A stretch of 64,000 nt of DNA, taken from assembly GCF_000518225.1 (NCBI RefSeq), contig NZ_JADE01000011.1, positions 1 to 64,000 of the forward strand, in the 5' to 3' direction. This document shows positions 1 to 8,558 of this stretch, piece after piece (the stretch's first letter is position 1; each line of letters begins with the position of its first letter). The DNA comes from Helicobacter pametensis ATCC 51478. GTDB taxonomy: Bacteria > Campylobacterota > Campylobacteria > Campylobacterales > Helicobacteraceae. Below the pieces are notes generated by a model, which did not search any database, had not been told where the DNA came from, and was given only the letters and a program-made list of their open reading frames with translations. Made by a program: the position numbers and the translations under genes.

Positions 1-998
1 ACCCTCATCCCCTCCAATTTCCCCTTCTCTTGTAATTCTTTGTAATAGTAAGAATGCAAGATCGCTAGCTCTTCCTCCCCCATATTTCCATCAATCATCG
101 CTCCCAATGCTCCCTCAATTGCAAACACAGACATATAGATATGAGTGATGAGTAAAGCAATGATGGCAAATCCTAAGACATTGTGAATAATGGCACTAAG
201 TCTTAGAGCATTGATGGGAGCAAGCTGAAAGTAAAGAAGTGCACCTGTAGCAATCATGATAAATCCTCCCACAGTGCAAGTCCAAAACCACATCTTCATC
301 CCAGCATTAAATTGTCCAGAAGGAATGGGAGTGGAGATGCTTTTGCCTTTTGTGAGATAGCCTCCTAGCATCAAAAGCCATTTGAGATCATAAGCTTTAG
401 GCAAGCTTGCCTTCACCCACATCAAAAACATCAAAGGACCAAAGATGGTAAATCCAATGGTTGCAATCCCATGTAAATCTCTAGCCAGTCTGACAAATGT
501 CCCTCCACCAAGCTTTGCTCCAAACACCATAATCAGTCCAGTGATACAAATCACAATAAAAGGCACAGCAGCAAGCCAATGGATTGCGATGTTGTAATTG
601 GAGAAGATTTTGTATTTCACTCCATGAGAGAAGCTCTTGGATTTGAAAATCATTAGATGTGTTGCAAAAGCTAAGGGCACAAGAATAATGATTGCCAAGA
701 AAATGGGAGCAAAGAATTTGTTTTGTAAAAGGGTGAAGAGCTCACCTAATCCAGTGACACCCTCAATCCCTTTGATGGGTTCTCCATTTCCCAAAACCCC
801 TATAGTCAATCCTTGCATCTCTCTCACACTTCCACTGACTACTCCAGCTGTTGGGGAATCAACTCCCCAATTTTTGATTTGCTCAATTTGTTTCACTCCA
901 TAGATATGAGTGTTGGGAGAGAAATCAATGGGTTCTTTGACTTCTTTACTCACACCAAAGGCAAAGAGCAAGAAGCATACACACAACAATACTCTCAT
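1..998 (-). CDS. fdhC: Formate dehydrogenase cytochrome b subunit, partial (C-terminus beyond left edge)
   Basis: This is the membrane cytochrome b (gamma) subunit that passes electrons from the periplasmic FdhAB to menaquinone. Reading the minus strand from the ATG at 998 gives an N-terminal hydrophobic signal-like segment, a periplasmic stretch of about 70 residues, then several membrane spans with histidines suited to haem ligation (HLMIF, NYNIAIHWL, DLHGIATIG, IIHNVLGF, THIYM). About 332 codons are present with no stop before base 1, so only a few C-terminal residues should be missing. AGGAGAAGAG precedes the ATG. It starts 9 bases after fdhB, as the last visible gene of the fdh operon. 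Confidence 0.9.
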   Translation of the reverse strand, partial: MRVLLCVCFLLFAFGVSKEVKEPIDFSPNTHIYGVKQIEQIKNWGVDSPTAGVVSGSVREMQGLTIGVLGNGEPIKGIEGVTGLGELFTLLQNKFFAPIFLAIIILVPLAFATHLMIFKSKSFSHGVKYKIFSNYNIAIHWLAAVPFIVICITGLIMVFGAKLGGGTFVRLARDLHGIATIGFTIFGPLMFLMWVKASLPKAYDLKWLLMLGGYLTKGKSISTPIPSGQFNAGMKMWFWTCTVGGFIMIATGALLYFQLAPINALRLSAIIHNVLGFAIIALLITHIYMSVFAIEGALGAMIDGNMGEEELAILHSYYYKELQEKGKLEGMR

Positions 999-1007
999 CT
1001 CTTCTCC

Positions 1008-1640
1008 TTAATCGCCATAAGCCTTGGACCAAGTATAAGGAATCTTTGGAGTTCCACTTCCTCTAGCAATAGCACGATGACGGATGATTTCACTCACCTC
1101 TTCACTGCTTCCAGCCAAAAGTGCTTTTGTTGAACACATTGCAGCACACATCGGAACTTTTCCTTCAGCGATTCTGTTTTGTCCATAGAGTTTGTATTCT
1201 TCTTCAGAATGTGTCTCTTCAGGACCTCCTGCACAGAATGTACATTTATCCATCGTTCCACGAGAACCAAAGACATCAGATTTAGGGAATTGTGGTGCTC
1301 CAAAAGGACAGGCATAGAGACAATAACCACATCCAATGCAAGTCTTTTTGTCATGCAAGACAATCCCATCTTCTCTAATGTAGAAGCAATCCACTGGACA
1401 GACTTTGGCACAAGGAGCATCAGAGCAATGCATACAGGCAATAGAGATACTTTTCTCTTTGCCCTCAATCCCATCATTGAGTGTGACAACTCTTCTGCGA
1501 TTGATTCCTACAGGAAGATGATGAGCTTCTTTACAAGCCACATCACATCCATGACAATCAATGCATCGATCCTCATCACAATAGAATTTGATCCTTGAAT
1601 GACTTTGGAGGGTTGAACCTCCAGAAGTTAATGCACTCAT
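1008..1640 (-). CDS. fdhB: Formate dehydrogenase iron-sulfur subunit (four 4Fe-4S clusters)
   Basis: This 210-residue electron-transfer subunit bridges FdhA and the cytochrome b subunit. Four cysteine groups typical of the DMSO-reductase beta family are visible: CIDCHGCDVAC near residue 26, CMHCSDAPCAKVCP in the middle, CIGCGYCLYACPFG, and a CTFC...C group. No signal peptide is seen, in line with co-export with the Tat-targeted FdhA. It starts 10 bases after the fdhA stop with a good AGGAGGAG site, so the two are co-translated. The family call is firm. Confidence 0.95.
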   Translation of the reverse strand: MSALTSGGSTLQSHSRIKFYCDEDRCIDCHGCDVACKEAHHLPVGINRRRVVTLNDGIEGKEKSISIACMHCSDAPCAKVCPVDCFYIREDGIVLHDKKTCIGCGYCLYACPFGAPQFPKSDVFGSRGTMDKCTFCAGGPEETHSEEEYKLYGQNRIAEGKVPMCAAMCSTKALLAGSSEEVSEIIRHRAIARGSGTPKIPYTWSKAYGD

Positions 1641-1650
1641 TTACTCCTCC

Positions 1651-4476
1651 TTATGCTTTTTCTATACGGCATAGACCGCATTTGGTTTCGGGAATCTGTG
1701 TGACGATGTCATAGCCATAATTGGTCACACCATTGATAGATTCACCTATGCTATAGGGCACATATCCTTGTGGGTAATTTGCCTCTAGACTTTTTCCTTG
1801 AGCGACACCTGCCCAATGGAATGGTGCAAAGATCACATTTTCTTTGACGCTGTAGCTTAGTTTTGCTTTGACTTTGGCTTTGAAGCCCTCAGGAGAGTGA
1901 ATCCATACAAAATCTCCTTCTCCTACTCCATAGTTTGCAGCGGTGTCGGGGTGGATTTGGCAATACATCTCAGGGTTGATCTCACTGAGAGCTAAACTCA
2001 CGCGAGCTTCGATTCCTTGACCACTGTGAGTGACGATCCTTGCTGTGTTGAGCTGGAGTGGGAAATCTTGCGTCCAGTCTTTTTGCAATGACTTGAATTT
2101 GGTCTCCACTCTCCAGTGATTGGGCTGATCTTCATAGGTTGGATATTTGCTAATCAAATCAGGGCGAGGTGTGTGGATAGGTTCGCGGTGAAGTGGGATT
2201 TGATCCACCCAAGTATTTACAACCATTCTAGCTCTTGCATTTCCATAAGGACAGAGTCCTGCCTCAAGCGCTTTGTGCACAAGTGTCATACTAAGGTCAG
2301 TTTTCCAGTTTGTGCCTTTGACTAGCTCTTTTTCTTTGGCTGTGAGTTTTTTGCCTGTGAGTTCTTCGATATTGTCTGCTGTGATCTCAGGATATCCTCC
2401 TTTTTGACTTGAGCTTGGAGGGGTGCTTCCTTTGCTAGAGAGCATGCTGTATTTTTTGCCCATAAGTTCTTGCTCTAATCCAAAGTTGTTTCTAAAGCCC
2501 ATACCTCCTTGCATCACAGGGATGGAGATATCATAGAGATTTGGAGTCCCTGGATGCTTTTCACTCCAGCATGGCCATGGAAGTCCATAGTAGGAATCTC
2601 TAAGGGGACCCTTGCCTTTGAGACTGATTGGATCAAATAGATGCCAGTTGGTGGTGTGATCCTTAAGTCTTTCAGGAGTCCAACCACTAAGTCCGATGGT
2701 TTTCATCCCAAGATTGATCTCCCTTGTGGCGTCTTCGGGCCAAGTGAAGTTGCCTTTGCCATCTCCTAGGGCTTTTGTCAGCTGCTCATAGAATCCTAAG
2801 CGTTTGGCTAGCCCAAAGAGGATCTCTTGGTCAGGCTTGCTTTCATAGAGAGGCTTGACGACTTGGAATCTCCATTGGGCAGAGCGGTTGGTGGCAGTGA
2901 CTGATCCACTTGTCTCCATTTGGGAGGCTGCGGGTAGAAGATAGACTCCATCTTTTTTCTCAGTGTAGGCAATCGCATCATGAGGGAATGGATCGATGAC
3001 GACTAACAACTCTAGCTGATTGAGTGCTTGGGTGACTTTGTTGGTCTGAGCGATTGAGATGATTCCATTTCCCATACAGACCATGGCTCTAATCTTCCCT
3101 GCTTTGCCGTTGTGAATCTTTTCTTCTTCCAAGACTCCTTGCCACCATCTTGCTAGGGTGAAGCCTGATTTGTTCATGGTTTCTGGATCGTATTGGGCTT
3201 TGAGCCACTCATAATCCACTTTCCATACCTTTGCCCAGTGCTTGAAAGCTCCCTCACTCAATCCATAATATCCTGGAAGAGTGTCAGAGGCACAACCTAA
3301 ATCTGTCGCACCTTGGACATTGTCATGTCCTCTGAGGATATTGGTCCCTCCACCATTGATTCCCATATTTCCAAGCACAAGCTGGAGGATGGGCGCGATT
3401 CTTGTGTTGCCTGTGCCGATGCTATGCTGTGTGAGTCCCATCGCCCAGATCAATGTCCCTGGCTTGGTTTGTGCATAAAGCTTTGTGACTTCAAGAAGTT
3501 GCTCTTCTTTGACTCCGCAAATATCAGCCACGACATTAGGGGGATAGTTTTGAGCCTCTTTTCTGATGGCTTCGATCCCAAAAGTTCGATCAGCAATAAA
3601 TTCTTTATCTTCCCAGCCATTTTTGAAGATCAAATGAAGCATTCCATAGATGAAGGCGATGTCTGTCCCTCCACGGATTTGGATAAACATATCTGCTTTT
3701 GCCGCAGTTCGTGTGAATCGCGGATCCACGACGATTATTTTTGCTCCATTTTTTTCTTTGGCATTGAGGAAGTGCTGGAATCCGACGGGATGATTGACCG
3801 CGGGATTGGCTCCAAAGATAATGATCGCTTTTGAATGTTGGATATCTCCAAGATGGTTTGTCATAGCTCCATAACCAAATGTATTCGCCACACCGGCGAC
3901 TGTAGAGCTGTGTCAGAGACGAGCTTGGTGATCGATATTGTTGGTTCCAAACATTGTGGCAAATTTGCGGATGTAATAACATTGCTCATTGCCTACTTTG
4001 GCACTTCCGAAGAATTGGACGCTGTCTGGACTATAGTCCTTTTTGAGTTGTCCAAGTTTTTCTCCAATCTCATCTAGGGCTTGCTCCCATGAGATTCGCT
4101 TCCATTCCCCGTTTTCTTTTTTCATCGGATATTTCACTCTTTTGGCACTTCGCACTAGATCAATCATATCCGCACCTTTGGAGCAATGTCCTCCACGGCT
4201 TACAGGGTGATCTTGTGCGACTTCTTGGCGCACCCACACACCATTTTTGACCTCTGCCACAATTCCGCATCCGACAGAACAAATGCTACAAACGGTTTTG
4301 ATCTTCTGACTGTCGGGATAAGCCTCTTTGAGCTCCTCTTGTGTAGCTTCTCTGACGATCCCTTGATTTGCACTTAGGCTACTGATCCCAGCACCAATCC
4401 CCAAAGCACTCATTTTCAAAAAACTTCGACGAGATGCTTTGAGGGGTGAGAAAGTTTGTGCGACATATTCACTCAT
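1651..4476 (-). CDS. fdhA: Formate dehydrogenase major subunit, selenocysteine-containing, Tat-exported
   Basis: Catalytic Mo/W-bis-MGD subunit that oxidises formate to CO2 in the periplasm. The frame is interrupted once by TGA at 3913-3915, exactly where Fdh enzymes carry the catalytic Sec (context ARL-U-HSSTVAGVANTFG). Read through, the protein has 941 residues with Sec at 188. The start chosen is ATG 4476, six bases after AAGGAGG; an in-frame TTG at 4482 is less likely. A Tat motif SRRSFLK sits at residues 15-21, and the N-terminal 4Fe-4S cysteines are C63, C66, C70 and C98. The C-terminal molybdopterin dinucleotide-binding domain covers about the last 130 residues. A start at the GTG at 3891 would be an annotation error. 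Confidence 0.95.
3885..3915 (-). promoter_or_regulatory. Selenocysteine TGA codon with bacterial SECIS hairpin
   Basis: The TGA (3913-3915) is followed on the mRNA, 13 bases later, by a perfect 5-bp stem TCGCC/GGCGA closing the five-base loop GGTGT (3885-3899). In E. coli fdhF the SelB-binding hairpin lies at a similar distance after UGA and has a GGUCU loop, so spacing, size and loop all fit a bacterial SECIS. The stem also codes for conserved residues (VAGVA), so part of the match could reflect coding constraint. No selA, selB, selC or selD lies in this window. Confidence 0.8.
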
Positions 4477-4487
4477 AACCAACCTCC

Positions 4488-4706
4488 TTATTTTGCAGAT
4501 GCATAGTAAGCATTCCAGTGCTTGGTGCTTCTATATAAAATTTCTTTTTTCTTACCGGAGCTAGTTTTCACTCCATTTTTTTCTCTTGGCTGATTGTCAC
4601 CGCAACCTGCGAGCGCAATCCCACCAATAGCAACAGCGACTGAAGTCTTACTAGCGCTTTTGAGAAAATCTCTACGAGATTTTTCATTGGATCTATTGTG
4701 TTCCAT
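4488..4706 (-). CDS. Small Tat-signal protein of formate dehydrogenase regions
   Basis: A 72-residue protein with a twin-arginine signal (SRRDFLKSASK) followed by an Ala/Gly-rich hydrophobic stretch ending in AGCG, which could also act as a lipobox. The tail is short and lysine-rich and ends WNAYYASAK. It matches the description of the TIGR02811 family (formate dehydrogenase region TAT target), always found just upstream of fdhA. Its biochemical role is unknown; it may be a small structural subunit or help FdhA export. Its stop lies 11 bases before the fdhA ATG, so the fdhA ribosome site follows directly. An AAAGGAG site precedes its ATG. Confidence 0.85.
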   Translation of the reverse strand: MEHNRSNEKSRRDFLKSASKTSVAVAIGGIALAGCGDNQPREKNGVKTSSGKKKEILYRSTKHWNAYYASAK

Positions 4707-4739
4707 ATCTGCTCCTTTTATATAGGATGGTAGGGAGGA

Positions 4740-4781
4740 TACCCTACGCTAGGGATTAGCTCTAACCTCTAGCGTAGGGTA
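4740..4781 (-). promoter_or_regulatory. Long perfect inverted repeat in the fdh operon leader
   Basis: The 13-base arms TACCCTACGCTAG (4740-4752) and CTAGCGTAGGGTA (4769-4781) are perfect complements, with a partly self-pairing 16-base centre (TTAG/CTAA). On the transcribed minus strand no U-run follows, so it does not look like an intrinsic terminator. No convincing -10 element lies between it and the small Tat gene. It separates the chaperone gene (end 4790) from the structural genes (start 4706). An mRNA processing or stabilising hairpin, or an attenuator, is inferred. Confidence 0.6.
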
Positions 4782-4789
4782 TGGTGATG

Positions 4790-5506
4790 TTATTTGCTTT
4801 TGATTTCTTCTTCGTCAAAGTCGGTTTTGACGCGTTTCTTCCATTTGCTTCTTTTCTCTTCTCTTTTGAGTTCTTCAAGATCGATAAATTCTTCAAAGGG
4901 TGGTGGAGTGATCTCAAGATAGAGGCGCTCAAACTCAGCAAAGCTTCCTAGGATCTTGGCAATAGATTTGTAAAATTTGGCGTTTTTGTTTTTGAGAATC
5001 TCAAGCACAACGAAATTCACATAATCATTGAGCACTTCTTCAAAGACTTTTTGACACATTGCAAGTGAACAGGGGTTGGATTTCTGTAAAAGTGAGGCAT
5101 TGAAGAGAAGCAAGAATCCCAAGTGATCTTCGGGTTCGATGTATTCTTCATCTTTTCTAAATTCACTCTCTAAGATTAGATCGCGGATTTTGAGACATTT
5201 CTCACCAAACTCCCATCCCTCATCATAATAGCTTGCTGTGAGATTGATGGCTTTGTGAGAGAAATTATCGATGAAGAGGATGTCAAACTCTCTTTGGATG
5301 TGGGTCACGCCATTGGTCTCTAGCTCTTGTAGGAGAATTTGTGCATCTTTTTGGGTTTGATCATTGATGGGGTTGGCAAAAATTTGATCAAGGATGGAGA
5401 TGATGAGTTGTGTGTGCTTTTGTGCGCCTTGATAACTGAAGAAAACTCCAAGGAGGGAGTAATAGAGTGATCGGGCTTTGGTGATTTGGAGTTCTTCTTG
5501 TGTCAT
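4790..5506 (-). CDS. TorD/DmsD-family chaperone for formate dehydrogenase
   Basis: A cytoplasmic protein of 238 residues, mostly helical, with the N-terminal pattern of redox-enzyme maturation chaperones (ITKARSLYYSLLGVFFSY) and an acidic central stretch (YYDEGWEFGEKC, ILESEFRKDEEYIEPEDHLGF) seen in TorD-like proteins. Such chaperones bind the Tat signal of a molybdoenzyme and hold it until the cofactor is inserted; placement next to fdhA makes FdhA the likely client. The C-terminus is strongly charged (KKRVKTDFDEEE). Its ATG overlaps the stop of the upstream ferredoxin gene by four bases (ATGA). Confidence 0.85.
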   Translation of the reverse strand: MTQEELQITKARSLYYSLLGVFFSYQGAQKHTQLIISILDQIFANPINDQTQKDAQILLQELETNGVTHIQREFDILFIDNFSHKAINLTASYYDEGWEFGEKCLKIRDLILESEFRKDEEYIEPEDHLGFLLLFNASLLQKSNPCSLAMCQKVFEEVLNDYVNFVVLEILKNKNAKFYKSIAKILGSFAEFERLYLEITPPPFEEFIDLEELKREEKRSKWKKRVKTDFDEEEIKSK

Positions 5507-7170
5507 TTGATTCCTTCAAGCATAAGTTTTACTTTGCAATCAGCACAGCATTCAAGGGTTCTGAGCTTGATGGGATCATCGGCAAAATGTCCTCCCATCA
5601 TGGATTTGATTTTTTCAATCGATTTGCTTGTAGCAAAAGGTTTGCCGCATTCGATGCAAGAAAATAGCGAATCTTTTGCCATTGTTTTGTAAGTGAAGTA
5701 TTGGGGAGCGAGACGGATCCCATTGAGATGAAGTGAGATCGCATCTTCTGGACAGCTTGGGACACAATAGCCACAGGTCGTGCAAAGACTAGGGTTGTAT
5801 TCTAAAGTGAGTTTTTTGGAGTTGGCAATCAGGCTATTGACATTGCACGCGCCCACACAGCTATTGCAAAGTGTGCATTTGTCTTCATCGATTTTGATCT
5901 CTCCATAGCGGATCATTTCTCCGCTCTCTCCACTCTCCACTTGACCAAAATCACCATCTTTGATCATAAATATCAGTCGCTCTGCAAAATGCTTGCGCTT
6001 TGATTCTTGTGGGCTTGGGGTGTAGGAGTATTGAATGATGGATTTGGGCTTATCCCATAGGGTTTGGAGTGTCTCTATATCGTTTGCAACATAGAGTGCA
6101 TCAGTTTGAAAGAGAGTTTGATAGATGTCATTGACGAGTTTGATCGCTTCTTGGCTTGGGCGAGAGATGATGGGTGAGAAGAAGATGAAAGAATTTCCAC
6201 TTTCTTGAGCGATGGCAAGAAGATGGGCTTCTGAGGGGAACTTCTCTCTGGGGATGATGAGTGGGGAGATGTGTTTGGGGATATTGATCTCATCAAGCAG
6301 TGAGAGGAAATTTTCTGGAATAAGTAGGATTTGTGTGTCTTTATAAAAGCGTAGTGATTGGATCAGACAATCCATCGTATAGGGTGCAAAATCAAGAGCT
6401 CCTGTAGGGCATGTCGCCACACATCCTCCACATCCCATACAATCCACTTGCGAAAAGATAAGCTCCATGATTGAATCATCTTTGGTCACGCCAAAGGAGG
6501 GGCAGACATTGACGCATTTGTGACAGAAACCCTCACCATTTTTATCGGGTCTTCTCTGGTGATATTGGCAAAGTGAGGGGGTATAGAGTGTGGTTGTCTT
6601 GTAGGTGTAGTTTCCTAAGCGAGTTTTGAGTAATGCTAGTACTTCCTCTGGGGAGTGGAAGTCTTGAATACTTAAAATCCCCAAAAATTTGGGGAGATTC
6701 TCATCATGGATAAATAGCACAGCTTGGGAGAAGCTGATCTCTTCCCCATCATGTAAAAGTGCGATGAAAGAGCCGATTTTGCCACTGATGTGCTGAATCT
6801 TTTGGGCATCAAGAAGGGAGGGGTTAAATCCCTCGTTTTGAGCTTTTTGGATGAAATCTTGAGCTGTGGGAGAATCTGAGCCGATGAGCAAAAGATCATT
6901 GCCTACTTCAAGGGAGTATTCTTTGAATGGAGCGTGATCAAAAATAGCGAGTTTGTTTTGAAAGAGGCGGTGGAGATTGGCAAGTTTGGTCGCTTCATCA
7001 GCTTGAGTATTTTGGAGATACCAATCAAGCTCTGGTGCGGAGATCTGGGAGTTTTCTTGGCGATTTGAGATGATGAGCTCTGAGGATTGTGAGGAGCTAT
7101 CAAATGAAATGAGGGGGTATTGATCTTGCAAATCTTGGGAAAAATGATGAGAGGAGATTAGTTCAAACAC
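5503..7170 (-). CDS. Multi-cluster 4Fe-4S ferredoxin-like protein of the fdh locus
   Basis: A 555-residue soluble protein with two pairs of ferredoxin-type cysteine motifs. CHKCVNVCP and CMGCGGCVATCP lie near residues 217-255, and CTLCNSCVGACN and CTTCGYCVPSCP near 430-475. A further CIECGKPF...CCADC group in the last 60 residues looks like a zinc or iron site. The N-terminal 200 residues show no motif I recognise. The start is GTG at 7170, with AAGGA seven bases upstream. It heads the fdh operon together with the chaperone, so a role in cofactor loading or cytoplasmic electron supply to FDH is inferred, not shown. Confidence 0.8.
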   Translation of the reverse strand: MFELISSHHFSQDLQDQYPLISFDSSSQSSELIISNRQENSQISAPELDWYLQNTQADEATKLANLHRLFQNKLAIFDHAPFKEYSLEVGNDLLLIGSDSPTAQDFIQKAQNEGFNPSLLDAQKIQHISGKIGSFIALLHDGEEISFSQAVLFIHDENLPKFLGILSIQDFHSPEEVLALLKTRLGNYTYKTTTLYTPSLCQYHQRRPDKNGEGFCHKCVNVCPSFGVTKDDSIMELIFSQVDCMGCGGCVATCPTGALDFAPYTMDCLIQSLRFYKDTQILLIPENFLSLLDEINIPKHISPLIIPREKFPSEAHLLAIAQESGNSFIFFSPIISRPSQEAIKLVNDIYQTLFQTDALYVANDIETLQTLWDKPKSIIQYSYTPSPQESKRKHFAERLIFMIKDGDFGQVESGESGEMIRYGEIKIDEDKCTLCNSCVGACNVNSLIANSKKLTLEYNPSLCTTCGYCVPSCPEDAISLHLNGIRLAPQYFTYKTMAKDSLFSCIECGKPFATSKSIEKIKSMMGGHFADDPIKLRTLECCADCKVKLMLEGIK

Positions 7171-7242
7171 TTTGGATTCCTTGCATAAAATTGATCTTTG
7201 GGTTTGGTAGGGCTAAAACTCATAGGACTCAAAGAAAACAAC

Positions 7243-7248
7243 ATTTTA
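7243..7248 (-). promoter_or_regulatory. Possible -10 element for the leftward fdh operon
   Basis: The minus-strand hexamer TAAAAT lies about 70 bases upstream of the GTG of the ferredoxin gene in an AT-rich stretch with periodic T-runs. Campylobacterota sigma-70 promoters often lack a -35 box, and none is evident here. Other hexamers nearby are possible. Confidence 0.35.
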
Positions 7249-7352
7249 ACTTTTTTCTATCTCATTATGGAGATATAAATGATGATTTTAGTCAAAAAAG
7301 ATTTTTTTGATTTTTGTGAGATTGTGTTGAAAGAGTGGATTTGAGAATCATT

Positions 7353-7361
7353 TGATACAAT
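7353..7361 (+). promoter_or_regulatory. Extended -10 promoter for the zinc-ribbon gene and fdhD
   Basis: TGATACAAT matches an extended -10 (TGnTACAAT). The predicted start is near 7368, giving a leader of about 57 bases before ATG 7425. T-rich periodic runs lie upstream, as is usual in this phylum. It is divergent from the fdh operon promoter in the same 254-base gap. Confidence 0.6.
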
Positions 7362-7424
7362 AGCCTCCTTTTAAGGCGAGATGTTTCTCATTGTCTTAGA
7401 AAATAATCTTTCAAGGAGAGTGAA

Positions 7425-7685
7425 ATGGCACAAGATATTTCAATCACAGAACAAGCGATTTTGGATAAGATCAAAGAAAAAGCAGGAAAACTCAAGTGTC
7501 CAGTATGTGGTGGGAGTGATATGGGGATTGCGCCAGGTTTTAGTAATGTGATGTTGCAAGAGAAGATTGATGGAAGTATTGTAAGCAATGGTCCAATGAT
7601 TCCATCAATTTATACAGTGTGCAATAAATGTGGTGCAATGACTCCTCATGCTGTCGCTGTTTTGGGTCTTTTGAATCAAAAATAA
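7425..7685 (+). CDS. Small zinc-ribbon protein, function unknown
   Basis: An 86-residue protein with a clear ribosome site (AAGGAGAG) before ATG 7425. Two cysteine pairs, CPVCGG at residues 25-30 and CNKCG near 66-70, are spaced about 38 residues apart and form a probable zinc ribbon. The N-terminal 22 residues are a charged helix. No catalytic motif, signal peptide or membrane segment is seen, and I do not recognise a named family. It lies between the fdh operon and fdhD and is probably co-expressed with fdhD unless the hairpin at 7692 stops transcription. Confidence 0.75.
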   Translation: MAQDISITEQAILDKIKEKAGKLKCPVCGGSDMGIAPGFSNVMLQEKIDGSIVSNGPMIPSIYTVCNKCGAMTPHAVAVLGLLNQK

Positions 7686-7691
7686 TCATCT

Positions 7692-7709
7692 CTTCCCTAA
7701 TTTGGGAAG
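7692..7709 (+). terminator. Hairpin after the zinc-ribbon gene, possible weak terminator
   Basis: The arms CTTCCC and GGGAAG enclose the loop TAATTT. The first T-run (ATTTTTCTT) starts about 11 bases after the stem, further than in a standard intrinsic terminator, so any termination would be partial and fdhD could still be read from the upstream promoter. Confidence 0.4.
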
Positions 7710-7760
7710 GATGCCCCTTCATTTTTCTTCGTTCACTACTAAACTCATAAAGGTTTCATC

Positions 7761-8558
7761 ATGGATGTTTTAAAACAGATCAATATCACACGCTTAGAAG
7801 ATGGAGTCAAATATCCCAAAGAAGATATCGTGATCTTAGAAAGTCGTGTAAGCTTTTATCTCAATGGGGAGAAAATCATCTCAACGATGTGTATTCCTCA
7901 AGATGGAGATGCACATATGATCGGATTTTTGTTGAGTGAGGGGGTGATTGAGGGGGTGGGTGATATTGAGCATCTTGAGGTGCTCAATCGGGGCTTGGAA
8001 GTGAGAATGCAAGCCAAAATCCAAGAGCAAAATCTCAAAAATCTTTACAAAGAAAAAACACTTGTTTCAGGCTGTGGTGGGGGGATCACAGGGCAGGCTG
8101 GAAATGAGATGCAGGTAGAGTTTAATACAAGTGCTCTATGTGTATCTGGACGATGGGTTTTGGAACATGTGCGTAAGTTTTATCAAGAAAGCGAGCTTTA
8201 TTTGCAAACAGGATGCGTGCATAAAGCGATGCTTTTGTTTAGTGATGATGAAACTCTCTTTAGTGAAGATATCGGGCGTCATAATGCGATCGATAAAGTC
8301 TGTGGGCGGGCGTGGCTCAATCACAAAAATCCTAGTGAGGGGATTTTGGTCGTGAGTGGGAGGTTGAGTTCAGAGATGGTGAGCAAGGCTGTGATGCATC
8401 ATATCCCTATCGTTGTCTCACGAACAGCCCCTACATTTTTGGGAGTCAAAACTGCTCAAACTCATGGAATCACGCTATGTGGTTTTGCGCGTGGGAAAAA
8501 TATGAATATCTACACTCACCCCTCAAGAATCAAATCTGATGACAATTTATCCTCTTGA
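7761..8558 (+). CDS. fdhD: Formate dehydrogenase accessory sulfurtransferase FdhD
   Basis: FdhD moves sulfur from a cysteine desulfurase to the Mo/W-bis-MGD cofactor, which is required for active formate dehydrogenase. The 265-residue product shows the FdhD hallmarks: HMIGFLLSEGVI, VSGCGGGITGQ, TGCVHKAMLF and EDIGRHNAIDKVCG. The loop holding the catalytic cysteines in E. coli (CxxC) has only one cysteine here (SGCGGG). The 3' end overlaps the convergent gene at 8516 by 43 bases. Position beside the fdh locus fits its role. Confidence 0.92.
   Translation: MDVLKQINITRLEDGVKYPKEDIVILESRVSFYLNGEKIISTMCIPQDGDAHMIGFLLSEGVIEGVGDIEHLEVLNRGLEVRMQAKIQEQNLKNLYKEKTLVSGCGGGITGQAGNEMQVEFNTSALCVSGRWVLEHVRKFYQESELYLQTGCVHKAMLLFSDDETLFSEDIGRHNAIDKVCGRAWLNHKNPSEGILVVSGRLSSEMVSKAVMHHIPIVVSRTAPTFLGVKTAQTHGITLCGFARGKNMNIYTHPSRIKSDDNLSS

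Noticed and set aside
3892-3915. fdhA interrupted by TGA as a frameshift or pseudogene
   Set aside because: The frame is the same on both sides, the stop is TGA exactly at the catalytic Sec position, and a SECIS-like hairpin follows.
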